64,000 bases of DNA from Durusdinium trenchii. Its lineage: Eukaryota; Sar; Dinophyceae; Suessiales; Symbiodiniaceae. This document shows positions 29,601 through 41,549 of this stretch, piece after piece (positions within the stretch are counted from its first letter, which is position 1; each line of letters opens with the position of its first letter). Under the pieces are notes generated by a model. The model worked only from the letters and a program-made list of their open reading frames with translations. It was not told the DNA's origin and searched no databases. The stretch lies in the NCBI GenBank assembly GCA_963970005.1, contig CAXAMN010023740.1, forward strand, positions 705,696 through 769,695, given 5' to 3'. The translations under genes were made by a program, and so were the position numbers.

Positions 29601-32600
29601 GAGCATTTGGCCTGCCATCCTTGAGCAGAGTTTCCTAAAACTGGGAATTGTGTGCTGTCCTAGTCCCAGTCCTGTGCATTCGCAGCATTTTCAGCCGCAT
29701 TTTCAGCCAAACAATGCCAGAGGATCGGAGTGCTTTTGGACGAAGTCTCCACAAGTCTGTGCAGCGGTGCAGCTGTGTTGGCTCACCAAAGCTGCGCAGG
29801 TGCCTCACTTCGAGCTGCAAGGCAAGATCTTGGGGCTCATTGGAGGTAGCGGTGGCATCGGCAGTCAGGCGAGCGATGGGCAGCGGCGCCGATGCTGTTC
29901 GATTTGAATCACCCGACGCCATACGATATGTTTGATCATGTTCGATCCCAAGAGGGTCACCAATCACCCAAAAGAACCCCCCAGAGTGATCCATGAATCA
30001 TCACCATTAGGTTAGCTCATATGATCCAGAGCTGGTCCATGTTCCCACCAACGACGCTGGAAGACACGGTGACACGTCGAGAGCTCCAGTTCTTCAATCC
30101 TTTATCACAGGAACATGAATCTTAGTAGTCACATGTAGTCACATGTCACAGTGTAGTAACATGATAATCCCTTCTTTGCCGTCCTTGTTTAGGACGCCAC
30201 TGCGCTCATGCATTTATTGCCGTTGCGTAGTTCCTATGGCCGCCTACCGTCGATAGTGCCCATTGACTCCGAGGTCGCAGCGCTGGCTGAAGCCATTGGC
30301 ATGAAGGCAGAAACAGACGGTTTACAGTGCGGTGTGGAGTTTCTACGGCACTGTCTTTTTCAGTCCTTGCCTCACAAAAACTCAATCCCCGCAAAAAGGG
30401 CCACAAAACCTTTTGTGGTATGTCATGGTATGTCCAACGAAAACAGGGGCGCCTAAAATACATGCCCGTCACACATGGCCATGTGCCAGTCTGTGCCATG
30501 GCCATTCCTTCATGGCGCCCATCTCGATGTTCTGCGACCGTGAGGTGGTGATTACCAGCCGAAGTCCCAAGCCCAATGCACTGCCTTTGGAGGAGTGATG
30601 GAAATGGGAGGGCAGGTCAGACAGGACAGGACCGGCATAAATTAATATAAATTGAATAGTGTTCGTTGAACAGGATACTCCATGATACTCCTTCATCTTC
30701 CATTGTGGGGATCGGATGCATTGATTTGGACTATACAATGCTTGAATTCAGTTTTATTGGCCATTACCTCTCTTGAGTGTAATCGTTTGCAGAAGCCGAT
30801 AGCAATATATCGTTTACAGAAGGCGATACCAATATATATATATATGGTACCATATATATATATATGTATGTGTGTGTATGTATGTATGTATGTATGTATG
30901 TATGTATGTATGTATGTATGTNNNNNNNNNNGTATGTATGTATGTATGTATGTATGTATGTATGTATGTATGTATGTAGGTATACACTATATACACTATA
31001 CAGATTGGTTGAATCTACTCAGAAGGGACAGTTCCGTTCCTGCACGATGTCAACCATGTCAACAGATTTGCCGGGCTTGCAGATATTTTTGCAACAGGCA
31101 TCAGCTATGGTGGCCGGTGTTGACCAATTGAGTTACAAACCAGTAGGAAACCCTGTGGCTGTGGACTTAAGTGACTTACATGCATAGACTTGAGGAATAG
31201 ACTTTGGTGGTGCATTTCTGCTTTTGGGCCGTCACAAAATCTAAAGCGAAAAAGCTTCCATGGTGAAGACGGCCGCGGACAAGCTACCGTCTGACATGTC
31301 GTCATCTCAGGAGCTCTTGGAGACAAGTTCCTTTGAATGCAGGGAGTTGCCATCAAAGGAGAAAGAATCAGACAGGTGAGCCAGACTAGCTATGTCTTTG
31401 CTGTGGATCTATAGTGCCTCCAATGTTTGCTGAAGCACGGTGTCCAACAATGCTTGCTTGCTCACAAGGTGACTTCGTAAGTCTGCACTGCCCTTTGAAT
31501 GCAGAGACCAAGCACTTGATCAACAAGGATCGAAAAAAGATAGACTCAAGTTGCTGCTGAAGAATTTACGTGGATGTTTTGATGGAATACCTACGAACTC
31601 TATGCAGAATCTGTTGGATTGAAGCCTCAGCCTCCCTCTATCCCACCATCACCAGCATCTTCTAGAAAAGACTGCTTCATGCGAAGCTCAAGCAAGTATC
31701 GACTGCCCACCAACCCCTTGAATTGAAGGATACCTTGAAGCTCATGAAGCCAACTGCCTACCTCATCAACACAGGCCAGGCAGACGTGAGCAGGAATCCT
31801 TGGAACATCATGGTGCATGTCAGGGAGTGAACCATCGTAATCCTCCAGTACCTTCCAAAGATAATGGAATATGATGGATGTTAAGGCCATGAAGCTGGCC
31901 ATTGAATGCCTTTGAGGTGAAACCCTACAGGATGTTCAGTAAACAATTGCAACATCTTGGTTTTCCATTTGGAGACTTCAGCCTGGCGTGAAAGGTCGCG
32001 GCTCCCTCATCAAGGACAGCCTGCATCCGGCTGGCATGCATTTGTTGGACATTAGAACTAAATCTGTAAGAGTGAGCTTGAAAGGGGGGTGAGTGAGCTT
32101 GATGGCTTCGGAGTTTTTGCAGTCTTGGCAAAGGCAAAGGCACGAAGCTTTCGTGCCAGATTGGTGCCTTATACATCCATGTTCGACTGTTCCGTGCGCC
32201 ATCTCTTGCCACTTGGGGCTAGTTGCATACACATGCAGTGCAGGTTTGGTCTGTGAACACGTCGTGCGCGATGGCCTCACCAGACTCGGTGGACTCGTTC
32301 GAGTCGTTCGAGTCTCCTCGTCTGGTCTCGTTCGACCGATGGGGAAGGCCCAGGAAGGCCATTGGATGAGGAGCCTGATTTGATTGAGGCGCTGGAGCAG
32401 AAGGCCATTGCAGGCCTTCGGGCAGTTTTGCCAAACGTTTATGGATGAGATGATTAGAGGATGATATGAGTGAAGATTGTGGCGACCAAGTTGTGTTTGT
32501 GAAGAGCGAATGGAGTAGGAGGCCCAGAATCTTTGGATGAACATATAGTAGTACGTAATGAAAGCAGCATCATTAGCAAGAAGAGCGACAGGATGCAAAC

Positions 32601-33614
32601 CATAATCAAACCCTGCAACACGACAGTCCAACAGGCCCTCGCAGTCACAGAATGGTGGTCGAAGCTTTGGATGATGACATGAGAAGACAATCTTTGGATG
32701 TGGACTTGAGCAAATAGTTTTGGATGAGGCTCATACAGATACTGATACTGTGTTATACATGCTGCCCTCCTGCTCCTCCAAACTACCTGCAACTGGGGGA
32801 TGCTGGAGATCAACGTCTTTAGTTGGAAACGAACAGAAGACTGAAGAACATCCTTCCTACAGTTCACGTAGTGTTTTCCAACACTGCTCCTGCCGACATG
32901 TTTGTCTCTTGGCCGAATTTCAGGTGCAGGTTTGGATGTGCAAGAGACAGAGCCACCACCGGAGGATAGTCCCCTCTACACCCTGGAGAATGCTTGGAGC
33001 TGAAACAAGTCCTTTTGCGACCGAGTTGTTTTGTAGCCAAATGCACAAGCAGCTTCAATGAATAAATATGCTCCATCATGCTTCTGTGGCAAGCCGGCAG
33101 CCAACCTCCCAGGATTGTCCAAGACGGCACTGAGGTCATTCTGACACCGCACATTGGCTGGAAGCGATTGGAGACTAGGCCAGGCCTCATGAGGCAAATT
33201 CTCACGAAAGAATGTTACTCACCTGTCTTGATGTGGCGCCGCGACCAGAAATTCTTCCGTGAAAAAAGTTTCAGAAAATCAGCTGAGGCCCTGTAAAGGG
33301 TGTTTGTAGTGCTGTGGGCGGGCACCGTAGCGTTTGAATCATTTGATTTCATTTCAGTGGTTTGAAGATTTCAGAGCCACTGTGACCCATTTCTTTGATG
33401 GATTGAATGTATTGATTGTTAAAAATAGAGAACACAAGTGCTTTCTATTTTCCGTTGTAGGCAACGGCTCATGGACATCGTGGCCGCAAACTTGACGGCC
33501 TTTTTGGCAGGGAAGCCAGTCGGGAGTCCAACACGACCACTCGGGAGCTCCGTGTGCGCGCACGGACTCTTTGGAGTTGGGCATCCCAAAAGGGGCGCCA
33601 AATGCCGCAGATGA
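26654..33614 (+). CDS. NAD-dependent D-2-hydroxyacid dehydrogenase (glycerate/hydroxypyruvate reductase-like), about 17 exons
   Basis: Exons: 26654-26725, 27013-~27065, 28005-28067, 28330-28371, 28598-~28636, 28821-28874, 29543-29597, 29792-29868, 30274-30306, 30545-30594, ~31343-31375, ~31450-31527, 31729-31774, 32354-32413, 32924-32991, 33135-33178, 33461-33614 (stop TGA). In order: VVLINAERLDFD (N-terminal strand), EAGTGFNNVDL, VMVCNCPA, DAVAHLVFTLILHLV, NFTKSLQADLGLFT, GLIGGSGGIGSQ (NAD-binding Rossmann loop), VVITSRSPKP, DFVSLHCPLN, LMKPTAYLINTGRP with the catalytic Arg, AGLDVQETEPP with the catalytic Glu, VILTPHIGW with the catalytic His, then QRLMDIVAANLTAFLAGKP. It would reduce a 2-oxoacid such as hydroxypyruvate or glyoxylate with NAD(P)H; substrate not determinable. 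Most donors are GC; GT occurs at 29598 and 30595, GA at 26726 and 31528. The first exon and a piece between exons 2 and 3 are not found; the join at 31375-31450 is unresolved. Confidence 0.88.
26813..26832 (+). repeat. (TAGA)n microsatellite
   Basis: Four to five TAGA units directly after a (TA)n run at about 26790-26806, in the intron after dehydrogenase exon 1. Confidence 0.8.
27116..27190. repeat. ACTAGTA-type dispersed repeat cluster
   Basis: Copies of ACTAGTAGC with GATGCCCTTGTTACTAGTAG spacing, in the reverse orientation to the cluster at 9658. It lies in a dehydrogenase intron. Confidence 0.75.
29312..29412. repeat. ACTAGTA-type dispersed repeat cluster
   Basis: Contains CTCCTGGCCATACTACTAGG, as at 12251, plus ACTAGTAACAAAGGGCATCG. 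It lies in a dehydrogenase intron about 130 bp upstream of the exon at 29543. Confidence 0.75.
30832..30865. repeat. perfect AT palindrome centred on GGTACC
   Basis: (AT)7 GGTACC (AT)7 forms a 34-bp perfect palindrome that could extrude as a cruciform. It directly precedes the TATG microsatellite and the assembly gap. Confidence 0.85.
30866..30978 (+). repeat. (GTAT)n microsatellite interrupted by assembly gap
   Basis: More than 20 TATG units on both sides of ten N residues at 30922-30931. The true length is unknown. It lies in a dehydrogenase intron; the open frame across it is not coding. Confidence 0.95.
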
Positions 33615-35351
33615 GGATGGTCTTTGGATTATTTGATTAAAGGGATATGAAAGACAGGACGGGCTTTTTGGATGGACAAGAGATGGCTGACGCAAAGAAT
33701 TGTGTAGGTTTCGGTGTTGAAGGAGTTTCTGCCCCCAGACGGCCAGCTAAGAAGCTTCCGACAACCAGCCTCAAGAGTGATAAAAGCATTCTTTTGGCAC
33801 TGGAGTTTAGGTTTGAGATGGTTTGAGGGAGGCATGCACCATGGAAAGTTTTGTATGGTACTTTTGATGAGTGCTGCCAACGACTGTACTGTACGTTTTA
33901 AGTGTCCCCAGAAAGGTATCATGTCACTCAAGCAGCTTGTCTCACTAATCGCCCAAGGTGAATGTCGTTCAATCCTGAGCGTATGCATTTGGGCCAGAAG
34001 TACCTGCAGCTTTATGTGCTTCGTCCAGCCAGCGGCAGGATGTGCGCGAATTGTTTCACCTACCAAAGGTCAGATGGTATTTACTGATTCTATAAATATG
34101 CTTCCATCAGAGCATACCGGAGCTATGGGCAGCGCTATAGGTCTTTTGATGCGTTGCGCGATGCTTTAGCCTCCTGTTTAACTGTGCAAATAATTTCAAA
34201 TATGTGATTGCTGCAAGTCAAGAATGTGCAAGAGGTTTCACATGAAGTCCCTACAGTCCAGGCACATCCTGTCCATAGAACGGACAGAATTTTCGCAGTT
34301 TTCGACAATTTTCATCAGAGATGCTATTGGCTGCAGACTGCCTGCCTAGCAAAAGGACTGCTGCTAGACAAGTTGACTCATTCTGTTGCTTTCTGCACAG
34401 CGGGCCGTCGCTAGACTGTGGGATGACAGCCGAACTAGAGTTGACTGCCGTCTCGAGGCTGCAGTCGCCTATCTCAAGAACACTTTGTTGGAGATCCTCG
34501 AGTGCTCGGGCCCTACTTTTCAGTTCAGATATTCCTCGCTGAAGATTAAATGCAGGACTCGTAGGACCTGTTTGGTTTAAAATGGGTTGTGCCATGTTGA
34601 TCCATGTTGTACCATGTGTTTCTTTTGTCAATGATCATGTGGAAAGCTAGAACTACTATTCGGGCCAAACCTTTGTTTGGATAAGGGCATGAAGACTTTA
34701 AACTGTGTTGCGAGTTGAGGCTCACAATCCTGCTGTGGCCAGAACACCGTAGACGGTCCTACTGCATGACTATCAGTTGCTTGCCATGTTCCATCCACCA
34801 CGCTTCAATGCGTCTTCTGCCGATCCAGGGCGGCATTGGGTGAAAATCCACAAGCACATGTTGCCCAAATTTCCACTAGGTTCAGAGGTTTGAACAGATT
34901 TGATGTTCAATCTCGATCTACTCATCACTGAGTCACTGCAAGGCCGTTGACTTTGCATCTCACGGTCTGCCGAGGCCATGATAAAGACAACGACCGTCGG
35001 CAGCTGAGGAGCTGCCGTGCAGCTGGCCCGTGTCGGAGCGGTGTTCGGCCCACAGGGTCCGAAGCTTCAACGAAGGTAAAAGCCCTCAAGAAACATGTGT
35101 GGGAGGCATGGGTGTGCCTCCAGCAATTTTTGGCTGTTCATATTTAAGCGATCCATGCGATCTCCTCCAGCCGGTGATATCCCAAAAAGAACCGGTCGCA
35201 TCGACCTGAAATTCACACCCGGGATCCGCAAACATGGACAATATCAAAATAGATCATGAATACAATTAATATAGATCATGAATCATAGATCAAATTCCCA
35301 GGGCCTTTCGGCGCCTTTCGGCTTCTCCCAATTCGGCCTTTTTGGACCAAG
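33615..35351. other. no exon recognised between dehydrogenase and channel-like gene
   Basis: About 1.7 kb. It should contain the dehydrogenase 3' flank and the upstream part of the EF-hand/channel gene, but I find no transmembrane or channel motif. Open frames at 33714-34169 and 34947-35147 lack conserved sequence. Confidence 0.4.
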
Positions 35352-36873
35352 GGCAAATCCACCGGGATGAGTTTGAATTGCTCATGCGGAACCCAGAGAT
35401 GCATTTCGCTCATGCCTCAGCGACGCTGGTGTCAAAGGAAAAAAAAACACGAGCAGCGTCCTTGCTAGTAGCGATGCCCTTGTTACTTGCTGTTACTAGT
35501 AGCGACGCCAGGAGCTACTGGTAGAGGAAACATGGTACTCACAACATCAGCCTCATTAAGCTATGCAAGTGTGTTTAAAGAGGTTGGTCTTTGAGAATTT
35601 TGGCCGGATCAGCAGTGAGCACTCTGAGACACAACTCTACCACTAGGTTGAGAATGAGCCGAGGTGCTAACACGCTTTGGTGTCAATGTGGCTGATCTCC
35701 TCAACCTGAAGGATGTGCCCATCTCAGTTGAAAAGCTGAACAAGACTCACCGATTGCGACTACTTGAGACTGCGCAAGCAGTCCAGCCCTATTTTGTCCA
35801 TGCCTTTGAAAACGGATGGGGCAGCTGGCTTTTAGTGGGGAGATGAAAGAAGGGAGCTCGAAATCGGCAGGTCTTTTTGATTCAATTCATGTCCATGTCA
35901 TGCAACTGAGTTCGACATGTCATGTGTTTGCCCAGGTGCTTTTTGAGGACAATGCCGCTTGGCGGATTCTGCACCACTCCGCAGTCCAAAACCGGACCCT
36001 CCATACCAACAGGAACGCGGTTTCTTGATTCGAAGATGTGAACATTTCGATCAAAAACCACATCAGCACCCATGGCCACGATCCACTCCCGGTCGCCGGC
36101 CTCCTTCGAAGTTCCGTAACAAATCGTGCCAGACGGAGCAAGAAGAAGACGAGGAAGAAGATGAGGATGACACCAATTCGTTCGGACCCCAGAAAAGCAG
36201 AAGGCCATGGCCGAAGTGCAAGTCTGGGTTTTGAAGAATAGTATCAGGGTCCCAATCCACGCCTACCTACGGCTTCAGCAAAACAGTTAATCAATTTCAC
36301 TGAAAACACTGCCAGAAAACCTTTGCTTGCTGTGATGTTCTGCACTCATTTTTGTAGTGGAAAGCACCTTTCGAGGGAGGCATGGATTTTCATTCACCCA
36401 GGCATGGCTTGAACACAGCACGGCGGAAGTTGCGGAAGCTGAGCTTCCAAGAATTCCTGGAGGTGCAGAGGGCTTCCAGCCGAGGAGCAGCTGTTGGATC
36501 ATTGAAGTGGGCAGGATAGTTATTGAAACGTGCTGTTTGGTGTGCCAGGAGTGTCACACCGACAGGAGGATGGTGATTTTATTATGTGTTACTATGTGTT
36601 ACTTCATTTCCTTGCATGCGACTCCTAAGCCATGTATTCTGAAAGAAGAAGGGACAAGGTTGAAAGGGCTGTTTGCAGCTATTGGCTATTGAGAGAGGGT
36701 CATGTGGATTGAAGTTTGGTGGGTATCCTTCGCATCTCACGCCCACTCCTGCAACTGAAATGGATCACTTTGCAGAATCTGCCGCGCAGGTGGTTTTGCG
36801 CTTGAGGGGTGGCAACAGCGCCACCGTGACAGACATCGTGGACCTGCGAGAATATGCACGGCACCGAGTTTAG
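35352..36873 (+). CDS. C-terminal exons of an EF-hand/ion-channel-type protein (partial)
   Basis: Exons 35352-35407, 35664-35714, 35936-35953, 36439-36462 and 36790-36873 (stop TAG). In order: GQIHRDEFELLMRNPEMHF, the second half of an EF-hand loop and its helix; VLTRFGVNVADLLNLKD; VLFEDN; LSFQEFLE, an EF-hand exit helix; VVLRLRGGNSATVTDIVDL then REYARHRV. This string closely resembles the cytosolic EF-hand tail of dinoflagellate voltage-gated cation channel (ion-transport domain) proteins, which ends LRG-N-ATV-DIVDLR. EF-hands would bind calcium and tune the channel. Phases agree (17, 6, 8 and 28 codons); donors are GC, GT, GC, GT. An acidic segment, possibly one more exon, lies between exons 3 and 4. 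Transmembrane exons are not recognised, so the gene is partial or a remnant. Confidence 0.72.
35457..35524. repeat. ACTAGTA-type dispersed repeat cluster
   Basis: TAGTAGCGATGCCCTTGTTA followed by ACTAGTAGCGACGCCAGGAGC, in the first visible intron of the channel-like gene. Confidence 0.75.
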
Positions 36874-37675
36874 ATGGGCGAGCTTCGCCTCGACCTCCAT
36901 GAACCTGCAAATCAATGAGACAGTTTGATGGAAAATCCCTACACTAGGAGAGATACTGTAAGAAGTACATAGAAGTACCAACCAAGCACTTTGGAGCAAC
37001 GATGGGTTTGACACCTATTTGAGTGTTGTCAAGTGCTGCTTTACATGATTCCTCTTCCTTAGCAGCCTTAGCACTCCTCAACTCTGCGTAGTACAACAGC
37101 AGATCTCTTCCCAGTCAATTTGTCGATCTTGACATCAATTGGTATCCTGGAGCTGGCCCGTTCCTCCACATCCGTCCGTACAGTCCGAAAAGGAGAGTGG
37201 GCAAGGATGGACAAGGTCAGATAGGCCATCAACTCCAAAAGAAGATCCAAGAAGGACGTAACATCCTGTGGCCTGTGCATTAAGACCAGCAGGCGCTATG
37301 GCTGGTGTGAGGGCAAAAAAGAACAAAAAACACGGAAGCGAATCCCACATGGATCCATGGGTCCACCCACCTTCGTCCACGACGGTCAGGTTCGACAGCG
37401 CTTTGACCGTATGGACCTGCGGGTCCAGCATGCGGCCTCGGTCGGAGGCGACCAAAGGGTTCCTTTTGAAGGGAAAAAAACAGGTAAACCCCAACCTTGC
37501 CACCAGTAGGGAGAACCCGCGTAAGGGGACGCGTAAATAAAGACGTCCCGCATTGGTCGCGATGTTTGTTGGGGCGACCCCATGTCCACTGGTGCCAGCA
37601 CCTGTGCCAGCGCCGTGCAGGTAGCCCGTCTCCCAACGGCAGATTGAGAACCATGAAGTGGGAGAGCCCAGTGCA

Positions 37676-38030
37676 CAGAGACGGCAAGAGTTGAATTCAG
37701 AGTGCATCGCTTCTAGTAACAAGTGCCTTATTATATAGTAGTAACAATGTTTGCTAGTAGAAACAAGTGCCTTACTAGTAGTAGCAGGTGCCTTACTAGT
37801 AGTAACAAGAAGGCATTAGAAACAAGGTGCAAACACATTCACAGCGATTTCAGAGACGGCAAGAGTTGAATTCAGAGTGCATCGCTTCTAGTAACAAGTG
37901 CCTTACTAGTCGTAACAAGAAGCTAGTAGAAACAAGTGTCTTACTAGTAGTAGCGGGTGCCTTACTAGTAGTAACAGGAAGCCATTAGAAGCAAGGTGCA
38001 AACACATTCACAGCGATTTCAGAGACGGTC
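37676..38030. repeat. tandem duplication of about 173 bp containing ACTAGTA motifs
   Basis: Two adjacent copies starting CAGAGACGGCAAGAGTTGAA at 37676 and at 37851, with a third CAGAGACGG marking the end near 38023. Each holds TTCTAGTAACAAGTGCCTTA-type units and ends GCAAGGTGCAAACACATTC. The copies differ by small indels. Confidence 0.85.
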
Positions 38031-39301
38031 AACTTACAAGCAATAAAAACAAAGGCCGAAGGCCCGGTAAATTTCTCGTAAGCGTCAAGCGTGCCTTGAG
38101 AAAGGGCTCAACAAGATTGCAGGCGGTTCTAAGCTTGCTTGTTCCTTTCCTGATCTTTGTAACCAGTTGCAGTGCTTCGGGCAGATTCACACCTGTGACA
38201 TGCGAGTGGGACGCATGGCTGTGTATTCTCAGCAGTCCACCACGAGTTGGGCACCCTGTCGTCGTGGTGTATGTCCGGAGTGGTGACGTCCGAGACGGAC
38301 TGCAGGCAAGTCGAGTGTGGCTCCTTGCAATGCACTGCTTCTATATTCCTGACCCTGTGGGTCACTTGTGGCCAACAAGGGCAAACCATGGAAGCATCAA
38401 ATCAAAGTAATCAACCACTGCCAAGGTCTTGAACACGTCTCACAAATGCGTTGTGCCACTGGGCAGAACGGAAATGGAGGCAGTCCGTAGTTGTGCTCCT
38501 TTTGGTCTGACATGTTTGATCGATTGCGTTTCAATTTTTGGGGCATGGGTGCTGCTTGTGTGTATATACAGCTTCATGTGGGCTCGGGGCTGCCAGAACT
38601 CATTTGTACAGGCTTGGCCTTATTGTGTTCGCCTTGCGACATACTGTCTTTTCCCACGTATGTGTTGTAATCTTGGTGTTCAAAGGCTGCGGACTAGTGA
38701 TTTTGTGGAATTCCTTGAGGTCAATGCCTGCACGCGGTACTAGGCTGGAGCTGAGCAGTGTTCCTGGGCCATGAGATGCTCAAACATTCAAACCTTTATT
38801 CAATATTCCACTTCGTGTTGCTGCGGTTGCAGAAACACGTTCATGCTCAAACCAAGCTGCTGGCCAGCCACAGATCAAAGACATGCCACAGTGGCTGTGG
38901 AGATGAGGACTCAAAATTCCATTTTCCAGATGGCCAGCAAGTATAACTGTTTCCACAGGCATGTGCAAGTGGAAACTCCGGCCATACACGAGGAGCCTGT
39001 GAAATTCCGGGAACTGCTTCGGATTCGGATCAGAACATGCCCATCAAGTCGTGGTCGGTCGGGTTGGTATATAAATGATTTTAAAGAAAATGATTGCGCA
39101 TGGTCGAGACCCTTGCTGCATTCTTTTGGGAGTTGCCTTTGTTATCTCCATAGATGCCATGCATAGCCCCACTTTAGTGTCTAGTTCTAGCCATCCCTAT
39201 CTCAGAAATCAGTGCACCCAACAGATGCAAGTTGATTGTAGTTTGTACGTGTTTGGAACGCGAGTAAAGCATGTAATGTGTCTTGAATACATTTCACTAG
39301 C

Positions 39302-39329
39302 CAAAATGGCCTGCTATTTTGGCTTAAGT
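39302..39329. other. spliced-leader-like inverted sequence (possible relic)
   Basis: GCTATTTTGGCTTAAG matches most of the conserved dinoflagellate spliced-leader core GCCATTTTGGCTCAAG. CTAGCCAAAATGG just before it is the same core on the other strand, giving a small hairpin. Relict leaders mark reverse-transcribed genes in dinoflagellates, but no retrogene was recognised next to it. Confidence 0.3.
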
Positions 39330-41345
39330 GGCACTACACTGCCTGGGAAAAATAGAACTCTTTTTTGTCTTTTGGTCGTTCCTACGCCCTCCGTGTTTTC
39401 TTGCCGCATCGCCATGATAGCCTACAATTTTGACTGGGATCTTTTGGATGGGGCAGAGGCAATGACGTTCATCGGGTTTTTGGAGTCCACATCTGGGGTG
39501 GCCACCAGATGGAGGAACGCATCCTCTCCGGCACTGATCGCACACAGGCGGCTTGTGCCCCGGCCGCACCTGTGGCCCCCAAAGCGTATCAGAGTAGGTC
39601 CCAGAGCAGGTTCCAGAGCAAGTTCCGCGGCAGGTTGTGGAGGAGGTTGCAGAGCAAGTGCGGAGCAGGCGCCTGGCCCCTCACACTGAATGATTCAAAC
39701 GGATGGGTACGGGCGCCAGTGGCCCCAAAAGTCTTGATGCCGAGGTGATTCTGCCTCCTCACGACACTGCATCGTCGACTTCTCCAAAAGCATCTTCGGA
39801 TTTGGGCTACACCACTGGAGGGGAACACCGCATTGCTACCGCCCAATCCCATTCTTTGGACCCAGAATGGGTCGAACTCCCAAGAAGAAACTAACCACCT
39901 CTCACGAAAAGTTTGGGTGCATCCGCTGCTTTCGTGCTTCACTATCTTTGACTTGACGCTTCAAGAAGCGGATGCTGTACATTGTATGTTTTAGACATAA
40001 TATATATATATATATCATGTGTAGGGCTTACGTCTCTGCATGTGGGCAACAACAAACATACTGTACGGTAACAACAAAGCATTTAAAGTCAAAGGACGTC
40101 GCTTGAACTCTCAATTCCATTGTCAATGCCCTTCTTTTCCCACCGAACCCCAGACGTAAGGTGTCAAACAACTACCCCTGACGGCCATCATGGCTGGCAT
40201 CCAGTGGAGCAACGCGCGCATTGTTCCCAAAACCTAGAACGGAATGAGCTTATTGTCAGAGCACACAGTCTAGTCGCATCCAGTAGATGTCTGAATTTAT
40301 ACATATTTATATGTAACTACATAGAACTACATATAATATATACATATATATTTTTTCAATATTCTGCTCGCTACCATGGCTGAAACATGATGCGCGCCCA
40401 CCATGAGACATGAGAAACGGTGACTGTTGTTTTGGTGTCAGGCCATACAGGCCCCTCGCAGGCATTGAGTTTTTTTTGTGGACAAGGTTTTGACGGTGGT
40501 TCATGAACATGTTTGTGTTCACGAACATTTGGGAGTGGGGGGGAAGGGGGGTGTGACATTCGTTCAGTGCATCTTCGACACCGCAGCGGCATGGGTGAGC
40601 GTACGGCGGCGCCGGAGACGCCACCGGCCCGTGCGGTTGGCTCACGGGACTCTGACACTTCGTTGCAAACATGATGTTGGCCCAACGTTGGCAGTTCTTT
40701 TTGTTGAGGCTTTGCGCGCGATGAAAATGATATGTTATGTTTTTGGCAGACTATTGGCCTGATGAAGGCAACGCCATGATTGTGGCCCCAGCTGACTTGA
40801 AACTGGTTGCAGCTGGCGCCCGGCCGACGCAAGAAAGTTGCGCAGGGACAGTCCGCTCAGGCTTGCTCAGCCGCTGCAGCCAAGTACCCTTTGAAACGCT
40901 TGTTGTGAAGAGTCAATGGGGGAATCGTGCCAAGGCCTATTCGAAGAAGATGACCTTTGGCGCCCAGCAGCTGGATCGGCTGTGGTCGTGAAGAAGTTCA
41001 TTCCGCCACAAAGCACGACCCGATCCAAAGGATTGGTGAATCCCAGGCTGTGGAATAGAGTATAAAGTTTTCCAATGGGTATACCGCCGCCAAGAGCGCC
41101 AAACCCCGAAAGCCGGAAACAAGAGGATCCGAGCACCTTTATCCCTAGAACACATCTTGACCGAGTTGCCTGCACATCAATGCCGAGTTGGGGCCTTGCA
41201 ACAATATCACGAGCTGGCCGATGATTTTTGACAGCTCCTCCTACGAGGAACCCTTACTCTTGCGGGTCACTCGGACTGGGCGCGGGTTCGCCCGTCTGGA
41301 GTCTGGGAAAAAACCGCTCGTTGGGTTCTTGTGGCGCCGTTTCTG

Positions 41346-41364
41346 TTGGCCATTTTGGCACAGG
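41346..41364 (+). other. spliced-leader-like sequence (possible relic)
   Basis: TTGGCCATTTTGGCACAGG agrees with the dinoflagellate leader end GTAGCCATTTTGGCTCAAG at 15 of 19 positions. The downstream sequence is repeat-rich and non-coding. Confidence 0.3.
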
Positions 41365-41549
41365 AAAAGTGTCTTGTCTCGGGTCTCCTTAACTAACAAA
41401 GCCTAACAAAGCCTCGAATCTTCGAACGCAGGGAATTCATTTCTTGTGGCCTTGTCCATAACGAATGCACGGGGCCCAAAAGGACATGAAACCTTGTTTT
41501 CTTCTTGCAAAAAACAGTTGTCACAACAATGCAGCAACTACAACCACCA

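Noticed and set aside
30682..31131. 149-codon frame with MYVC repeats
   Set aside because: Generated by the TATG microsatellite and spans the N gap.
37135..37722. 195-codon minus-strand frame and overlapping + frames near 37.3 kb
   Set aside because: Three frames look equally open and semi-plausible; no domain or splice evidence decides between them.
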